Origin: Actinophytocola oryzae
GTDB taxonomy: Bacteria > Actinomycetota > Actinomycetes > Mycobacteriales > Pseudonocardiaceae
Direction of reading: 5' to 3'
Assembly (NCBI RefSeq): GCF_004364325.1
Contig: NZ_SOCP01000014.1
Location: 124,001 to 188,000, forward strand
Length of the DNA stretch: 64,000 bases
Part shown: in pieces, positions 8,892 through 18,750 of the stretch
Numbering within the stretch: position 1 is the stretch's first letter
Layout: every line of letters starts with the position of its first letter
The notes under the pieces: generated by a model
Told to the model about the DNA's origin: nothing
Database searches by the model: none
Seen by the model: only the letters and a program-made list of their open reading frames with translations
Program-made: the position numbers and the translations under genes

Positions 8892-10024
8892 TGAGATCTT
8901 AGCTTCACCAGGACCCCGGTCGCCGAAATGGTGAGGCTCTCGTACCGAAGGCTGCCAATGGGTAGTCGCCTGGGCAAGTGCTTCTTCGGCCCCGTAAGTG
9001 TTGCTCGCGCCGCCGAAACCTGTAACGAGGAAGTCTGACCGCCAAGCCGCCGTCGGCGGTCCTGCCACACCCGGTCGTGCAGCTCGATGCCATCGATCCG
9101 GTCGCCGGTGAGGGCGATGACGAACAGGCCGGCCCCGTGGTGGGTCCCATCGGAGGCACGGACGTAGGCGCCGAACGCCGGCTGGCCGTTCGCGCGGGTC
9201 AGTACGAGACGGAACCTGCGGCCCGCGTCGAACAGACCCGCGCAGAAGCGGCCCACGAGGTCCCGGCCCTCGTACTCGAAGGGCAGCGGCGGCATGGAGA
9301 TGAACACGTCGTCGGTCAGCAGGGCCACCACCGCGTCGATGTCGGTGGATTCGTACGCCCTGACGAACTTCGCGACGATCGCGTCCTCCGAGGACGATCC
9401 GGCGGCGGGAGGCGGCTCCCGGTCGGCGCCCGTCGACCGGCGTCGCCGCAGGCTCGCGCGCGCCCGTTTGAGGGTGCTCTTGACCGACTCGACGGTCGTG
9501 TCCAGCATGTCGGCCACCTCGCTCGCGTGGAACCCGAGGACGTCGCGCAGGATGAGGACGGCGAGCTGGCGCGGTGGCAGGACCTGGAGCGCGGTCACGA
9601 AGGCCAGCGAGATCGACTCGGTCTGTTCGAACCGGGCCTCCGGTCCGAGGGGCAGGTTGAGCGCGCCGTCGAGGAGCGCGTCGGGCAACGGCTCGAGCCA
9701 CGGGACCTCGCCGAACCGTGTCGGCTCTGGCGGTTCGACCCCGGGGATGTCCCATTCCTTGACCGGGCGCCTGCTGGTCGACCGGAGCGTGGTCAGGCAA
9801 CGGTTGGTGGCGATCCGGTAGAGCCAGGTGCGGAGCGAGGCGAGGCCGTCGAACCCGCCCAGACCCCGCCAGGCGGACAGCAACGTGTCCTGGAGGGCGT
9901 CCTCCGCGTCCTGGAACGACCCGAGCATCCGGTAGCAGTGCACCTGCAGCTCCCGACGGTGCGGTTCGGTCAGTGCACGGAACGCCTCACCGTCCCCGGC
10001 CCGCGCCCTGCTGATCAGGTCCAC
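8846..10024 (-). CDS. ECF41-type sigma factor with SnoaL-like tail
   Basis: About 392 aa from GTG 10024, chosen because GAGGAGAGG lies 6-9 bases upstream. Region 2 contains ELQVHCYRMLGSFQDAEDAL and region 4 contains VLPPRQLAVLILRDVLGF with the helix ASEVADMLDTTVESVKS. A C-terminal SnoaL-like domain follows (VRAYESTDIDAVVALLTDD). This layout is that of the ECF41 group, whose tail modulates activity in place of a separate anti-sigma factor. The last 50 or so residues look unlike the family and overlap the convergent MORN gene, so the native 3' end may be shifted. It is divergent from the reductase at 10164, a likely target. Confidence 0.85.
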   Translation of the reverse strand: MDLISRARAGDGEAFRALTEPHRRELQVHCYRMLGSFQDAEDALQDTLLSAWRGLGGFDGLASLRTWLYRIATNRCLTTLRSTSRRPVKEWDIPGVEPPEPTRFGEVPWLEPLPDALLDGALNLPLGPEARFEQTESISLAFVTALQVLPPRQLAVLILRDVLGFHASEVADMLDTTVESVKSTLKRARASLRRRRSTGADREPPPAAGSSSEDAIVAKFVRAYESTDIDAVVALLTDDVFISMPPLPFEYEGRDLVGRFCAGLFDAGRRFRLVLTRANGQPAFGAYVRASDGTHHGAGLFVIALTGDRIDGIELHDRVWQDRRRRLGGQTSSLQVSAARATLTGPKKHLPRRLPIGSLRYESLTISATGVLVKLRSHQGKTFRFDSLPSLL

Positions 10025-10163
10025 TCCGGCCACCTCTCCTCGTTGCCTCCATCCTGTATGGACGCCGGGCAGGGCGCGAAAGGGGCGGCCGAGCAGCGCC
10101 CCCTTTCCCGACGTTACGTCGTCCACCCCGGTGGCAGTCGATGACACCACCAAGGAGAACGAC

Positions 10164-10751
10164 ATGGGGAAGATCGTCATCAGCGAGAACATCTCGCTCG
10201 ACGGAGTGATCCAGGACCCGACCGGCGAGGACGGCCACGAACGCGGCGGCTGGTTCACCCGAATGGGACGCACAGACCGCGAGGAGTGGGCGAAGGTCGA
10301 GCTGAACGAGGCGCTCGGCGCCGAAGCCCTGCTCATGGGGCGCCGCAGCTACATGTGGTTCGTCGCCCGCGGCTGGCCGGCCCGCACCGGCGCCTGGGCG
10401 GACAGGCTGCGGAGCCTGCCCAAGTACGTCGTCTCCTCCTCCGACCTCGACAACCCGGAGTGGACCAACTCGACCGCGCTCACGAGCGAGGCGGTGAAGG
10501 AGGTAGCCACGCTGAAAGAACAGGTGGACGGGGAGATCATCGTCTACGGCAGCGGTCAGCTGGCACACACGCTGATGGACCACGGCCTGGTCGACGAGCT
10601 GCGGCTGATGACCTGCCCCGTCCTGGTCGGCGCGGGCGAGCGACTCTTCGGCCCGACCCGCGCCGTCATGCCGATGCGTCTCGTCGACACCCACACCGTC
10701 GGAGACGGTCTCGCCCTCCTGACCCACCAGTACGCCCGAGACGCCTCGTAA
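10164..10751 (+). CDS. Dihydrofolate reductase-like (RibD C-terminal) protein
   Basis: The 195-aa protein matches the RibD C-terminal/DHFR-like fold, small NADPH-dependent reductases. Key parts are IVISENISLDGVIQDP at the start, ALLMGRRSYMWF, IVYGSGQLAHTLMDHGLVDEL and LMTCPVLVGAGERLFG. ATG 10164 has AAGGAG seven bases upstream. It is divergent from the ECF41 sigma gene. Members of that sigma group usually control such an adjacent oxidoreductase, so this is the probable target gene. Confidence 0.85.
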   Translation: MGKIVISENISLDGVIQDPTGEDGHERGGWFTRMGRTDREEWAKVELNEALGAEALLMGRRSYMWFVARGWPARTGAWADRLRSLPKYVVSSSDLDNPEWTNSTALTSEAVKEVATLKEQVDGEIIVYGSGQLAHTLMDHGLVDELRLMTCPVLVGAGERLFGPTRAVMPMRLVDTHTVGDGLALLTHQYARDAS

Positions 10752-10831
10752 CCAGAACGACGACGGCGCCGCAGGTCTCCGCTACCCGCGGCGCCCGTCG
10801 CGCATCAGGCGCATCTTCACGTGGTTTTCAT

Positions 10832-11020
10832 TTAGGCCATCGGCCAGATCATGACGATCATCGCCACGGCCATGATGGCGTGGGCCAGGTCGGAAATCCT
10901 GTCGGCAGCGGGCCGTGTCGTCCCACCGGAGCCGGAACGCAGGCCGCACCACACGAACCACACGCCGGCGGCCACCAGTACAACTAGGAGTGTCAACCTC
11001 AGTGGCGTTGACTCGATCAC
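10832..11020 (-). pseudogene. Truncated DUF5134 membrane protein
   Basis: A 62-aa frame from GTG 11020 matches only the first two helices of DUF5134 proteins: TPLRLTLLVVLVAAGVWFVW, then RISDLAHAIMAVAMIVMIWP, followed at once by a stop. A complete relative lies at 55964-56629 (221 aa). It starts 14 bases after the DUF899 gene and so sits at the end of the sigma-PEP mutase-DUF899 operon. It is probably a 3'-truncated gene, though a short functional peptide cannot be excluded. Confidence 0.6.
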
Positions 11021-11034
11021 CCGTTCGCTCGGGT

Positions 11035-11793
11035 TCAGCAGTGGTGGGAGTTGTTCGCTTCGCTGCCGTAGGTGTCGTGGTAGGGCCATTGGTTGACGTA
11101 GCGTGGGCGGGGCATCGGGGTGAGGTCGAGGAGCTGGTAGGTGCTCATCATGAACTCGGTGCCGCGCCCGTAGGTCGTATAGGTGTGGAAGACGGATTCG
11201 TCGTCGCGGACGAAGACGCTGAGGGCCTGTCCGTCGCCGTTCGTCACGAACGCGGTCTTCGGGCTCCGCTCCAGGGTCGCCTTGTCCTTGTAGTTGAACT
11301 CGACGGGGGCGACGGACTCGTCGTTGGTGACGTGGAAGTCGTAGTTGAAGTCGCTGCCGGCCGACGAGTACCACGGGATCGTCCAGCCCATCCGCGCCTT
11401 GAAGGTCTCGATCTTGGCCAGCGGTGCCCGGGAGACGAGCACGAAGGTTGTGTCGCTGGCGTGGAGGTGGTCCAGGCGGCCCACGCTGTCGATGGTGAAC
11501 GAGCAACTCGCGCAACCCTCGTCCATGCTCTGGTCGCCGCGGGCCCTGGCTGCCGAGTTGTGCCACATGAAGTGGTAGACGATGAGCTGGCGGCGGCCTT
11601 CGAACAGGTCGACGAGGCGCATCCGACCGGCCGGGCCTTCGAAGAGGTACTCCTTGTCCATTCTGACCATGGGTAGCTCTCGGCGCTGCGCGGTCACCGA
11701 ATCCTGTGCCCGCATGGCCGCCTTCTCCTGGTCGAGCAGTGTCCGCCGGGCTGCCAGCCACTCGTTGCGGGACACGACCTCTGGAAGAGTCAT
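11035..11793 (-). CDS. DUF899 thioredoxin-like protein
   Basis: The 252-aa protein belongs to DUF899, thioredoxin-fold proteins of unknown reaction. Typical parts are the N-terminal VVSRNEWLAARRTLLDQEKA, YLFEGPAGRMRLVDLFEGRR, the CASC motif in DEGCASCSFTIDSVGRL, and ISFSS-like FNYDFHVTND. It overlaps the PEP mutase gene by ATGA (11790-11793), so the two are coupled, and the ECF41 sigma gene lies just upstream. A redox or detoxification role is plausible but not shown. Confidence 0.85.
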   Translation of the reverse strand: MTLPEVVSRNEWLAARRTLLDQEKAAMRAQDSVTAQRRELPMVRMDKEYLFEGPAGRMRLVDLFEGRRQLIVYHFMWHNSAARARGDQSMDEGCASCSFTIDSVGRLDHLHASDTTFVLVSRAPLAKIETFKARMGWTIPWYSSAGSDFNYDFHVTNDESVAPVEFNYKDKATLERSPKTAFVTNGDGQALSVFVRDDESVFHTYTTYGRGTEFMMSTYQLLDLTPMPRPRYVNQWPYHDTYGSEANNSHHC

Positions 11794-12569
11794 CGTTTCT
11801 TCTCCGTATTCAGGCCAGTTTCTTGGATACTGGATTTCAGGTTGGCCAGGGCGGCGCGGTAGTAACGGGGGCCGTAGGACACTCGCGCCACACCCATCTC
11901 CGCGAGCGTGGCCAGGTCGAGGTCCTCACCGGTGTTGCCGTTGACCGGGCCGGGTAGTTCTGTGACGAGGGTGGCGATGTCGTGGCGATGGCGTACGCCG
12001 ATCGGGTAGAGGCAGTCGACGCCGGCAGCCCAGTAGAGGCGGCCCCGGCGGATCGTCTCGGCGACCCGTTCCGGTTCGGGAATCCCGCTGGTGGGTAGAA
12101 AGGCGTCGATCCGGGCGTTGATGACGATCGGAACTTTGGCATCGGCCGCGGCGGACCGGACGGCAGCGAGCCATGCGGCGTGCACGCCGGCGTCGGTCAG
12201 GCCGCCCGCCCGGTGGTCGGTGTCCTCCAGGTTGCAGCCAACCGCGCCAGTCTCGAGCAGCTGGTCCACGAACTCGTGCGGCCGCATGCCGTATCCCGCC
12301 TCGGCGTCCACAGTGGTCGGGACGGGCACGGCCCTGGCGACCCGACCGGCCGCGGCGAACATCTCCTGCCAGGGCGCGGCTTCGCCGTCGGGATAACCGA
12401 GCATCGCCGAGATCGCGGCGCTGGCCGTGGCGACCGCGGGAAACCCCGCCTCCGCCACGATGGTCGCGCTGGCCGCGTCCCACACGTTGGGCAGCACCAG
12501 CATCGTCCCGTGGTGCAGCCCGCGCAGCCGTTCGGCACGAGCCGTCAACTCCGTCACGTCAGTGCCCAC
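11790..12569 (-). CDS. Isocitrate lyase/PEP mutase family protein
   Basis: The 259-aa protein has the PEP mutase/isocitrate lyase barrel signature: MLVLPNVWDAASATIVAEAG, AISAMLGYPDG, VPTTVDAEAGYG (metal-binding acidic residues) and GAVGCNLEDTDH. It lacks the KKCGH lyase motif, so it is more likely a PEP mutase-like C-C or P-C bond enzyme of unknown substrate. It overlaps the sigma gene stop by 11 bp and the DUF899 start by 4 bp, forming a three-gene operon. Confidence 0.85.
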   Translation of the reverse strand: MGTDVTELTARAERLRGLHHGTMLVLPNVWDAASATIVAEAGFPAVATASAAISAMLGYPDGEAAPWQEMFAAAGRVARAVPVPTTVDAEAGYGMRPHEFVDQLLETGAVGCNLEDTDHRAGGLTDAGVHAAWLAAVRSAAADAKVPIVINARIDAFLPTSGIPEPERVAETIRRGRLYWAAGVDCLYPIGVRHRHDIATLVTELPGPVNGNTGEDLDLATLAEMGVARVSYGPRYYRAALANLKSSIQETGLNTEKKR

Positions 12570-13644
12570 TGTCCACCTCGAAAGAGTCCCGTAGTGACCG
12601 TGGAAGTCCGAACATCGCCATGAGCGCGGTGTCGTGGAACCGCGTCAGCGCGTCGATCCGGTCACCGGACACGGTCAGCACGAGCAGGCCGTGCGCGTGC
12701 AGGATCGGCGACCGCGGATCACGCAGGTAGTAGCCGAACGCCGGTTGGCCGTTAGCCCGCGTCGGGACCAACACGTGCCGGCGACCGTCACACAGCACCA
12801 CCGTCGCCAGGAAGTGCCGAATCGCGTCCAGGCCGTGGTACTCCAGCGGAAGCGGCGGCATGGTCAGCCATGCGTCGTCCGTCAGCAACGCGACGATCGC
12901 GTCGACGTCGCCCGCCTCGAACGCGCGGCTGAAGTCAGCCACGATCCGGCGTTCCCGCGGCGAGTTCGGCAATGGAGCGGCAACGCTCGGCAATTCATGT
13001 GTCAGCGCACCCCGTGCTCGTCTCAACGCACTGGTCACCGCGTTCGCCGTCGTGTCGAGCATGGTCGCCACCTCGCTCGCCCGGAACCCGAGCACGTCCC
13101 GCAACACCAGCACCGCTCGTTGCCTCGCCGGCAGCAGTTGCAGTGCCGCGAGGAACGCCAGCGACACCGACTCCCTGACCTCGTAACGCGCTTCCGGCCC
13201 AGGCTGGTGGTCGGCGATCTGGTCGAGCAGCACATCCGGGTAGGGCTCCAGCCAGCTCGGTTCCGACCGGCGGCGCGACGGCTCGGGCAACGGGACCTCC
13301 GGTTTCGGGGCCGCACGTTCACGCAGACGGCGGGAGTCGGCCCGCAGTGCGTTGAGGCAGCGGTTGGTCGCGATCCGGTAGAGCCATGTCCGTGTCGACG
13401 AGCGCTGCTCGTAGTCGCCGATCCCCCGCCACGCCGCCAGCAACGTCTCCTGCAACACGTCCTCGGCGTCGTGCACCGAGCCGAGGATCCGGTAGCAGTG
13501 CACCTGAAGCTCACGTCGGTACGGCTCGACGAGCGCACGGAACGCCTCACCGTCCCCGCCCCGCGCCAACGCCAGCAGATCCTCGGCCGAACGCCGCCCG
13601 TCGGCCTCGACACCGGTCCCCGACCTCGGTGTGTTCCCTGGCAT
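12559..13644 (-). CDS. ECF41-type sigma factor with SnoaL-like tail
   Basis: This 361-aa relative of the sigma factor at 8846-10024 has ELQVHCYRILGSVHDAEDVL (region 2), LQLLPARQRAVLVLRDVLGF with ASEVATMLDTTANAVTSA (region 4) and a SnoaL-like C-terminus (FSRAFEAGDVDAIVALLTDD). ATG 13644 has GAGGAG six bases upstream. The gene heads an operon with PEP mutase and DUF899 genes and is divergent from a truncated SDR gene. In this sigma group the partner gene is often an oxidoreductase. Confidence 0.9.
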   Translation of the reverse strand: MPGNTPRSGTGVEADGRRSAEDLLALARGGDGEAFRALVEPYRRELQVHCYRILGSVHDAEDVLQETLLAAWRGIGDYEQRSSTRTWLYRIATNRCLNALRADSRRLRERAAPKPEVPLPEPSRRRSEPSWLEPYPDVLLDQIADHQPGPEARYEVRESVSLAFLAALQLLPARQRAVLVLRDVLGFRASEVATMLDTTANAVTSALRRARGALTHELPSVAAPLPNSPRERRIVADFSRAFEAGDVDAIVALLTDDAWLTMPPLPLEYHGLDAIRHFLATVVLCDGRRHVLVPTRANGQPAFGYYLRDPRSPILHAHGLLVLTVSGDRIDALTRFHDTALMAMFGLPRSLRDSFEVDSGH

Positions 13645-13774
13645 GGTGGCTCCTCTCCGTGCGGTCCGTCTCGAAGGGATAGACACCGCCCACGCCGAAA
13701 AATGGTCGGTCCGCGGCCAGTTCTCCAGGCCCGCGGTGTCTACCTCCTCGTCAACTCGACACCGAGGAGGATGC

Positions 13775-14229
13775 ATGACAGTCGCGGACAAGACGATCCT
13801 GGTGACCGGCGCCAACCGCGGTATCGGACAGGCGCTGGTCGAGGAAGCCCTGGGCAGGGGCGCGCGGCGGGTGTACGCCGGCACCCGCCAACCACTCACA
13901 AACCCGGACGACCGCGTCACCCCGCTCCCGCTGGACGTGACCTACACCGAGCAGATCCGGGCCGCGGTCGAGGCAGTCGGTTCTCTCGACATCCTCGTCA
14001 ACAACGCTGGACTGTCGGCTTATGACGACCTGAACGACCGGGCCGCGCTCGAACAACTACTCGCTGTCAACCTCTTCGGCACCTACGGAATGACACAGGC
14101 GTTCCTACCACTGCTGACCCGGTCCCGGGGAGTCATCGTGAACGTACTTTCGGTCACCGCATGGGCTCCGATACCGGTCATCCCGTCCTACTCGATCTCC
14201 AAGGCGGCCGCCTTCTCCCTGTCGCAGTC
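13775..14229 (+). pseudogene. SDR oxidoreductase, 3' end lost
   Basis: The N-terminal 150 residues are a good short-chain dehydrogenase: ILVTGANRGIGQALVEEA (cofactor loop), LVNNAGLSAYDD, and SYSISKAAAFSLSQS (catalytic Tyr and Lys). ATG 13775 has GAGGAGG upstream. At about 14229 the match stops and the sequence becomes the antisense of a FecCD permease. The gene has lost its last third in a deletion that also removed the 3' end of the facing permease gene. It was probably the target of the adjacent ECF41 sigma factor. Confidence 0.85.
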
Positions 14230-14671
14230 GCGCGACCGACGAGAACGCCGCGGACAGCACGACCCCGGTCAGCACCAGTCGCAACGGCGTCAGGCCGCCC
14301 TGGGCGACCGACACGCCGAACACCCCCACCACGATGACCAGCGTCGCCCCGACACCCGCACCGGCGGAGACACCCAGCAGGTACGGGTCGGCCAGCGGGT
14401 TGCGGACCAGCGTCTGCATCACCGCGCCCGCCAGCGCCAGCCCCGCTCCCACCACGGCGGCCATCACCACCCGCGGGGCACGCAGGTCCCACACGATCGC
14501 GTCGTACACCGGGTCGGGACCCGTGGCACCGCTCAGCCGGGCCCCGACGGTCTCCCAGACCCCGCCCAGCCGCAACGGTTCGGACCCCAGGGCCAGCGCG
14601 ACGACCATGCTGGCAACGAGACCGGCGAGCAGCAGCGGCACGACCGGCAGCCGGCGCGCGCTACCGGCCAC
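14230..14671 (-). pseudogene. FecCD-type permease, N-terminal half only
   Basis: The remaining 145 or so residues match the first helices of siderophore/cobalamin ABC permeases: PVYDAIVWDLRAPRVVMAAV, LAGAVMQTLVRNPLADPYLL and GVSAGAGVGATLV. They end at LVLTGVVLSAAFSSVA, where the sequence joins the truncated SDR gene. The start is uncertain (GTG 14671 or upstream). It lies beyond the methyltransferase at the tail of the metallophore operon on the same strand, so it could be the leftover of a second permease subunit of that operon. Confidence 0.8.
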
Positions 14672-15686
14672 GCCACGCCACGACCGCCATGCGGACCCGC
14701 CTTCGCCGGGGGCCAGATCGCGGAGCCCGGTTGGTCGACGAACGAACCAGCAGGTCTTCGGACTCGGGATCACCCCAACGGAACGCCTTCCCGGACCATC
14801 CGGTCCAGTGGCGCGTGTTCCGCCGGTCACCCTCACCGCTGCGCGACAGTTCCGGACTCACACCGGATTCCCTGGCCCACCTGGGCTTCACTGGCTCGAC
14901 AGGACGGTAACACGACAGGCACGGCACCCCGTGCCCCGTCAGAGGAGTGCGGCGACGACGCGTTGCTGGAGGTCCTGCCAGACCACGCCCGTCTCGCCGA
15001 ACCCGGCCTCGCGGAGGGCGGACTCGTGGAAGTGGTGCGTGGCGCCGGTCCAGTCCCGCGCGCCCTCGGGCCACAGCGTGGCGCGTTGGGCGCGCGCGCC
15101 GGCCAGCGCCGGTTCGGCCGCCACGGCCTCCCACCACGTCTCCCAGGACTCGGCACCGCCTGCGAGCGCGCCGTTGCGCCGCTCCAGCGCGATCGCGTCG
15201 CAGGCGGCGCGCAGCCTGCTCCCCTCGGGGTGCGGGAGGTAGTCGGCGTTGAGCAGGACCCCGCCGGGACGCAGGAGCCGGTACGCGCGGCGGTAGGTCG
15301 CGACGAGTGTCGCGGGGTCCAGCCAGTGCAGCGCCGTGCTGGACAGCACCGCGTCGAAGGTCCCGTCCGCACCGTCGGCGCCGAGCGCGTCCGTCCAGTC
15401 CTGGTCACGCAGGTCGGCCCGGACCCACCGGAGCCGGCCGGCCACGTCGCCCAGCGCGGCCTGTCCGATCGCCAGCAGCACCGGGTCGACGTCGACGGCC
15501 ACCGACCTGGCCTTGGGCAGGCGCCGGAGCAGCCGGTCGCTGATCGCCCCCGGCCCGCAGGCCAGGTCCAGCGCCGCCAGGTCCTCGGCCGGGCACAGGT
15601 GGGTGAGCACCTCGAACATCACCTCGTACACCCGGTCGCGGTCCTGGATGTAGGCGGTCTGCTGGACGTCCCACCTGGCGAGCAGG

Positions 15687-16528
<842 letters not shown>

Positions 16529-16532
<4 letters not shown>

Positions 16533-17605
16533 CCGAACCGCGCCTCCCGTCCTGCCTCACGCTGGCGCAGCAACCAGATGAAGAACGGCACCCCGAACAC
16601 GGCGGTGACGATCGACAACGGCAGCTCGGTCGGCGCGAGGACAGTGCGGGCGGCGAGGTCCATCAGGACCAGGAACGCCGCGCCGGTCAGCGCCGCGACC
16701 GGCAGCAGCCGCCGGTGGTCGGCACCGACGACAAGCCGGCACAGGTGCGGGATGATCAACCCGACGAACGCGATCGCGCCGCTGACGGCGACCATCACCC
16801 CGACCATCAACGACGTCACCACGAGCATCCGCACCCGGAACCGGGCGACGTCCAGCCCGAGGGCGACCGCCGTCTCCTCACCTGCCAGCAGCGAGTTCAA
16901 CGGCCTGGCCTGCGTGAGCAGGTACACCAGGCCCGCGACCACACCCGCGGCGGGAATGCCCACGTCACTCCAGGAGGTGGCGCCGAGGCTGCCGAACAGC
17001 CAGACCAGTACACCCTGCACGTCGTAAGGGCTGGCGTGCAACAGCAACAGCCCGTAGAGCGCCTGGAACAGGTACGCCAGCGACACCCCGGCCAGGATCA
17101 ACCGGAACGGGGTCACCCGCCCCGCGCGCTGAGCCAGCAGGTACACCAGCAGCGTCGCGATCAGCGCACCCGCGAACGCGGACGACGACAGCCCGAGCCC
17201 CGCGGCGGCCGAGGAACCGATCACCAGCACCAGCACGGCACCGAACGAGGCTCCCGAGGAGACCCCGAGGAGATAGGGATCGGCCAGGGGGTTGCGCACC
17301 ACCGCCTGCAGCACGACGCCCACCACGGCCAGGCCCGCGCCGACCACCGCGCCGAGCAACGCGCGCGGCAGCCGGAACTGCCACACGATCTGGGCGTACA
17401 CGGGATCGGCCGGTTTGGCGAACCAGTCCGAGGAGATGTGATAGAGCACGGTCTGCATGGTGTCGCGCAACGGCACCATCACGGGACCGAGACAGGTCGC
17501 GAGCGCCACACTGGCCAGGACCGCGACCACCAGGCCCACCACCAGCAACGCGGGCCTGCCGCGCGCCTCGGCCGGCCGTTCGGTACCCGTGACGGACGAG
17601 GTCAC
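16529..17605 (-). CDS. FecCD-type ABC importer permease
   Basis: The 358-aa membrane protein has about ten helices. Family marks are PVYAQIVWQFRLPRALLGAV, VVLQAVVRNPLADPYLLG, VSSGASFGAVLVL, and the C-terminal IAFVGLIIPHLCRLVVGADH, which contacts the ATPase. GTG 17605 overlaps the binding-protein stop (GTGA). A single gene probably supplies a homodimeric pore. The substrate is inferred to be the metal-loaded opine made by the genes upstream. Confidence 0.92.
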
Positions 17606-18675
17606 CGCGTCCCCGATGACGTGGGCGGTGCGTCGGCGAACGCGTCCGGGTGCAGCGTCCTGGCGAGGTCCTCGATCACGTCGACGAACCGCCACCCCGG
17701 CGTGTTCGCGGTGTCGTAGGTCAGGACGACCTTCCGGTCCTTGCTGGCCTTCATGTCCGGGAACGTGCGGTACAGGTAGTCGGTGCCGGCCTTGACATCC
17801 GTGTCGTCGTTGGGGCTGGCGCCCACCAGGAAGACCGCGGGGTCGGTGGCGGCCACCTTCTCCAGCGAGACGTCCATGAACCCGCGGCGTCCGCCGCCGG
17901 TGTCGCCGAAGACGTTCTTCCCACCCGCCAGGGTGATCACCTCGTTGACGAAGGCGTCCTTGGACCCGGTCATGATCGGGCCTTCGCCGCCGTAGTAGTA
18001 GAAGACCGGGACCGGTTCCTTGCCCGCGACCCGCCGCTGGACGTCGGCGATGCGTGCCTTCATGTCGTCGACCACCGCCTTCGCCTTGTCCTCGATGTCG
18101 AAGATCTTGCCGAGGTCGGTGAGGGCGCGGTAGGTGAACGCGGTCTGGACCGGGTTCTCGTCGGGACACACCAGGGCGTACACCTGCGCCCCGATGCCCT
18201 GTAGGTCCTCGACCGTGGCCAGTCCCTGGGCCAGCTCGTCGGGTCCGCCGTACTCGGAGTTGACGTACGCGAAGAGCATGTCGGGACGCAGCGCGAACAT
18301 CTGCTCCTTGCCGACCGGGACGTAGGCGTCGGGTGACTCGTCCGGCACGCGGTCGAAGTCGGCTTTCTGCGCTGGCAGCGGCGGGTCCATCGGCTTGATC
18401 TGGGCGATCGCCCGGTCACCGAGCCCGAGGGCGAAGAACAGCTCGGCCGCCGACTGGAACCCGAGGTAGACGCGACTGGGCGCCTTGTCGAAGGTCACCT
18501 GGCGACCACAGTTCTCGACGGTGACCGGGTAGTGGTCCGAAGCCGCCGCACCATCCGCGTTCGACGGGGTGTTGCTGTCGGCGCATCCGACGGTCAGCAC
18601 GGGCACCAGGAACAATGCCGCCATCAGTGGCGCGGTACGGCGTCGGCCGGGTAGTCCCGCCGTGCGACCAGTCAT
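17602..18675 (-). CDS. Substrate-binding lipoprotein of FecBCD importer
   Basis: The 357-aa protein has a lipoprotein signal, LVPVLTVGC, with the lipidated residue at Cys31. ATG 18675 is chosen for the GGAGG six bases upstream. The mature part is a periplasmic-binding-protein-type fold (PF01497-like) opening YPVTVENCGRQVTFDKAPSR, and is clearly related to the lipoprotein at 48414. It has its own promoter (18711-18744) in addition to read-through from the biosynthesis genes. I infer it binds a metal-opine complex. An Opp/Nik-type binding protein like CntA, normal in staphylococci, is absent. Confidence 0.9.
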   Translation of the reverse strand: MTGRTAGLPGRRRTAPLMAALFLVPVLTVGCADSNTPSNADGAAASDHYPVTVENCGRQVTFDKAPSRVYLGFQSAAELFFALGLGDRAIAQIKPMDPPLPAQKADFDRVPDESPDAYVPVGKEQMFALRPDMLFAYVNSEYGGPDELAQGLATVEDLQGIGAQVYALVCPDENPVQTAFTYRALTDLGKIFDIEDKAKAVVDDMKARIADVQRRVAGKEPVPVFYYYGGEGPIMTGSKDAFVNEVITLAGGKNVFGDTGGGRRGFMDVSLEKVAATDPAVFLVGASPNDDTDVKAGTDYLYRTFPDMKASKDRKVVLTYDTANTPGWRFVDVIEDLARTLHPDAFADAPPTSSGTR

Positions 18676-18710
18676 CGACAACCTCCAGATCTCGTCACGG
18701 CCCCAGTACG

Positions 18711-18744
18711 CCACATGGTCGTTTGTGGAGCGCGGTAAGTTCCC
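18711..18744 (-). promoter_or_regulatory. ECF promoter, importer lipoprotein gene
   Basis: On the minus strand GGGAAC (18744-18739) is followed after exactly 17 bases by CGACCATGTGG (18721-18711). The same GGGAAC-N17-CGAC layout occurs at five other places in the window, plus one GGCAAC variant. Transcription would start about 35 bases before the ATG at 18675, leaving room for the GGAGG site. Confidence 0.75.
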
Positions 18745-18750
18745 GGCGTT

